NCBI GenBank assembly: GCA_022747635.1
Contig: JAKTNV010000004.1
Coordinates: 17,360,969-17,424,968 of the forward strand
Length of the DNA: 64,000 nt
Direction: 5' to 3'
Origin: Hetaerina americana
Taxonomy: Eukaryota > Arthropoda > Insecta > Odonata > Calopterygidae
The translations under genes and the position numbers were made by a program. The notes below the pieces were generated by a model. It was not told the DNA's origin. It searched no databases and saw nothing but the letters and a program-made list of their open reading frames with translations. Shown here piece by piece: positions 61,311 to 64,000 of the stretch. How positions within the stretch are numbered: the first letter of the stretch is position 1; each line of letters opens with the position of its first letter.

Positions 61311-62217
61311 CTTCTTTCCCATAGGAAAAATTTTTATCAAAAAATAGTCCAGAAAGTGTTATATGGTTTCTAGGGAAACTAGGTTTCCAAGCTTCTCTGG
61401 ATTCAGAGCCACGAAGAAAGACCAAGAATTGTAGAAATACGCAGACAATTGAATTAATTCTGACATCGGGGAATTATTTACACCACCAACGACAGATTTA
61501 GACCACCCGCATTAAACAAGGGAAACAAGACTGAAAAATTTAAACGTTCCCTCTTTCATTGCGTGAGTCGCGATATCGCAATAAAATCCACGCAAAGCAC
61601 TCAAAATTTTGCTATGCATTGATTAATCTGCCACCTCTCTTAAGAATACTTCAAAAAAACAAATTCATAACTTCCTACACTTACTCGTAGGTATGTACAT
61701 AATTAACAACTGGTGTTCTGACACAAACACTCCTTACCGCACCAAATTCATCGTAAGCATACGCTGAAATAACTGGAATCCAATGGTTTATGTGGGGGTT
61801 GCGAGCACCAATACAAAGGGAAAGGGTTGGAGAGAATTGGGAGTGGGAGTGAAGTAAATTGCTGCTAACACGTATTAATCGCAGAAAGAAGTACCGCATT
61901 GATTTTTTGTGGCCTTATTTCTCTAATTTTATGTGTGATTACGGTCGGCCAAAGGAAAACATAAATTAGACTACAAGTAATTGATATGCATTTCAAACGA
62001 GTGTTCCCCATCCGAGCAAAACATTGTTTCAGTCTAGCGTCGATTCCACTTCCTTTATTGAGTGTAGAGCTTGCGGTATGCATAGCGCTGCTCTGTGGCG
62101 ACCCCTAAGCAGTCCCTGCTGGGCATTCATTTTGGTAACACGTTCACCAACCACTTTTTAATCATGTAGATACATTGATCGCACGCAAAACTACAGATCT
62201 TAATTCAATGATTAGTG

Positions 62218-62375
62218 ACAAAACAAAACTTTGTAAATGTACATGAAAAATAAACTTTACTGCGACCTAGGTTTCACTGCGGTGCAGCCTCATTAGGCCT
62301 GAAGATGCTACACCGCAGTGAAACCTGGGTCGTAGTAAAGCTTATTTTTCATGTAGTTTTACAAAGTTTTATGTT
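62218..62375. mobile_element. Fold-back of a hammerhead-like PLE tail
   Basis: Arms from ACAAAACTTTGTAAATGTAC inward to TTAGGC are inverted about 62297. The right arm reads CCTGAAGATG, GCAGTGAAAC, CTGGGTCGTAG: core CUGAAGA, GAA, helix III ACC/GGU and a GUC cleavage triplet. Same layout as the two large PLE pairs but with no coding part left. Confidence 0.65.
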
Positions 62376-63369
62376 GACACTATTCATCGTGAAACAATGC
62401 CACAAAGTTACACCTGAAACGATTAATTAATAAACGATATTTGAGGGTATGCCTATTGATACCTTTGCATGTACAATCCTGAATAACCCAATCAAATACT
62501 TGATTCTTCTGTTAACTATTTTTCATTGTATTAGAATATAATTTTTACGATCCAGTTACTTTTAATATATGACCGTATTTTATAATCTACAATAAAAATA
62601 TCTCAAAATAATTTCTTGAAATCTTCCTGGCTTATTAAATCTTCTGTGGTTCATCTTTGTATATAGTCCTCGTTGGCTCGCGGTCCTTTCTGTATTTGAA
62701 CACGCACACAAAACATTTGGATACTCCACGTTCAAAGTGGCCAAAAATATTTGGATGATTTTTGCCATCAAACGCTATAGAGTCGGGTAAGTGAGTAGCT
62801 CGGCCACGTAGAGGTTTTGTCACTTCCTGATGGCGGTTTGTAAAACGCAGTCTTGAGCTCCGATGCAGAAAATAAGGACAAGAGTTTCATTTAAAACAAC
62901 CACAATTCCTTGACGAAGGCCTGTCTACGAAGTCAATCGTTAATCGCCTATCATTAACAAAAGTCACTTGCATGTTAAGCCACCAACGTCAATTTACTTT
63001 TAAAGTGACGAATTCGCGCCACGCTACGCGTTAAATTTTTTAAATCCCTAGTTGAGGTAGTTAATTTTTTTACGCCACAGAATGACTCAATGATAAACAT
63101 CAAATACAAGTATTTAGTGGCTCAACTTTCTTCTGCAGGAAGGATGCTCCACAAAGAGAGATCATAAATTTACGGCGATGTGTTGGAATAATTTGTGAAC
63201 ATTTTAAATTTTATATTGCACCGCTAGCCTATTGTGTAATGTATAGGTGGTACAAGATTTATTGATTGGGCTTCAATATGGATAGCGTCATCGACATCTG
63301 TTGCAAGTTGAAAGACGTCCAGTTCGCCTGCGGTGACGATGAAAGTAACACGCAATGTTGCTACAAATA

Positions 63370-63890
63370 ATTGCTTTCGCCGGAACGTATTGTCCGCCCA
63401 GGCCTATTTGCTGCTACAGGAGGTTTAAAAAAGTCTGCTCTTCCCTACAGCACATCTAAAAAATGCTTAAAAAGGACAGACAATCAATTACAAAGGAAGG
63501 TGGGCCAATTACAGCATTTAATTAAGCATCAACACCGTTGCTGCCATTGTGGGAGAGGATCGTTGAATAGCGTAAACATAAATATTGAAATTTTCATTGG
63601 GTGTCGCCAGCACACGCATAGCAGAAACGTTGTACACAAAGTGTTCGTGCGCAGTGGGTTTGTGCGAATCCCATCACAAATTCGGGATTATCTCACGCAA
63701 ATCCACGTGAAGGGTGTTCCTCATCCTCCTTATAGCATAGACCTGACTCCCTGTGACTTTTTTCTGCTCTTCAACGTGATGAAATACATCGCGAAAATCA
63801 TTTTAATCATCGGAATCAGGCGTGGGCCAACCAGAACACGTCGGAAAACCTATTTCAGGAGAAAAGTTTATAGGGGCTCCGAATAACTTC
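63370..63890 (+). pseudogene. Probable mariner-type transposase relic
   Basis: The end of the frame reads HVKGVPHPPYSIDLTPCDFF, the last catalytic region of mariner transposases (HPPYSPDLAPCDFFLF). Upstream is not alignable by eye. It may extend past the window edge. Confidence 0.5.
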
Positions 63891-64000
63891 AATGGGATTT
63901 TAATGGTGCAGGAAGTGAAAGGAAAGTCAAGCAAATTAAATGTCAATATTTATGGTGATTTTTATCTAAATAGAGAATACTATTTTAAGAGCTACCCATA

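Overview
This is an intron-rich, AT-rich animal nuclear region, most likely from an arthropod. Genes are split into short exons joined by GT-AG introns of about 70 bp to several kb. The introns are full of non-LTR retroelements, Penelope-like elements, mariners and tRNA-derived SINEs. A (CATCTA)n-headed repeat of a type common in insects, and a meiotic gene set that Drosophila lacks, suggest a non-dipteran insect with a large genome. The exact order is a guess.

Four protein-coding genes can be supported, each with consistent splice phases. (1) HFM1/MER3 meiotic DNA helicase, minus strand, 13 exons from about 25.9 kb down to 0.2 kb; the C-terminus runs off the left edge. (2) Geminin, the CDT1-binding replication licensing inhibitor, plus strand, 5 exons at 26.57-27.34 kb, complete. 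(3) SPATA22, the MEIOB partner in meiotic recombination, plus strand, 7 exons at 27.54-38.88 kb, modelled at 345 aa. (4) A two-pore-domain potassium channel (TWiK/K2P type), minus strand, at least 6 exons at 54.3-40.3 kb; the first transmembrane exon was not found. Two crossover factors therefore flank geminin, with HFM1 divergent and SPATA22 in tandem about 200 bp downstream of geminin. SPATA22 and the channel gene are convergent.

The most striking non-genic structure is a set of fold-back Penelope-like elements. At 17.1-18.7 kb and 32.4-33.8 kb, two 5'-truncated copies lie head-to-head as a near-perfect palindrome. Each arm ends outwards in a hammerhead-ribozyme-like motif. Each palindrome carries a one-sided cap of 41-45 bp and is flanked by an exact 14-bp target-site duplication. 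Older relics with the same layout lie at 32.0-32.15 kb and 62.2-62.4 kb, and perhaps at 1-65. A further degenerate Penelope-like element (RT tail plus GIY-YIG nuclease) is at 12.0-12.9 kb.

Other mobile DNA: a mariner with perfect 35-bp ends that keeps its DNA-binding domain but has lost its catalytic core (14.5-15.2 kb), two decayed mariners, a 406-bp mariner-type MITE, many RTE-like and Jockey/CR1-like LINE fragments, several SINE families, and an unclassified repeat of about 100 bp present four times. From 54.4 kb to the right end I recognise no host exon. That stretch has two CpG-rich blocks (55.2-56.1 and 60.3-61.3 kb), one SINE, one ribozyme-like palindrome and a mariner relic.
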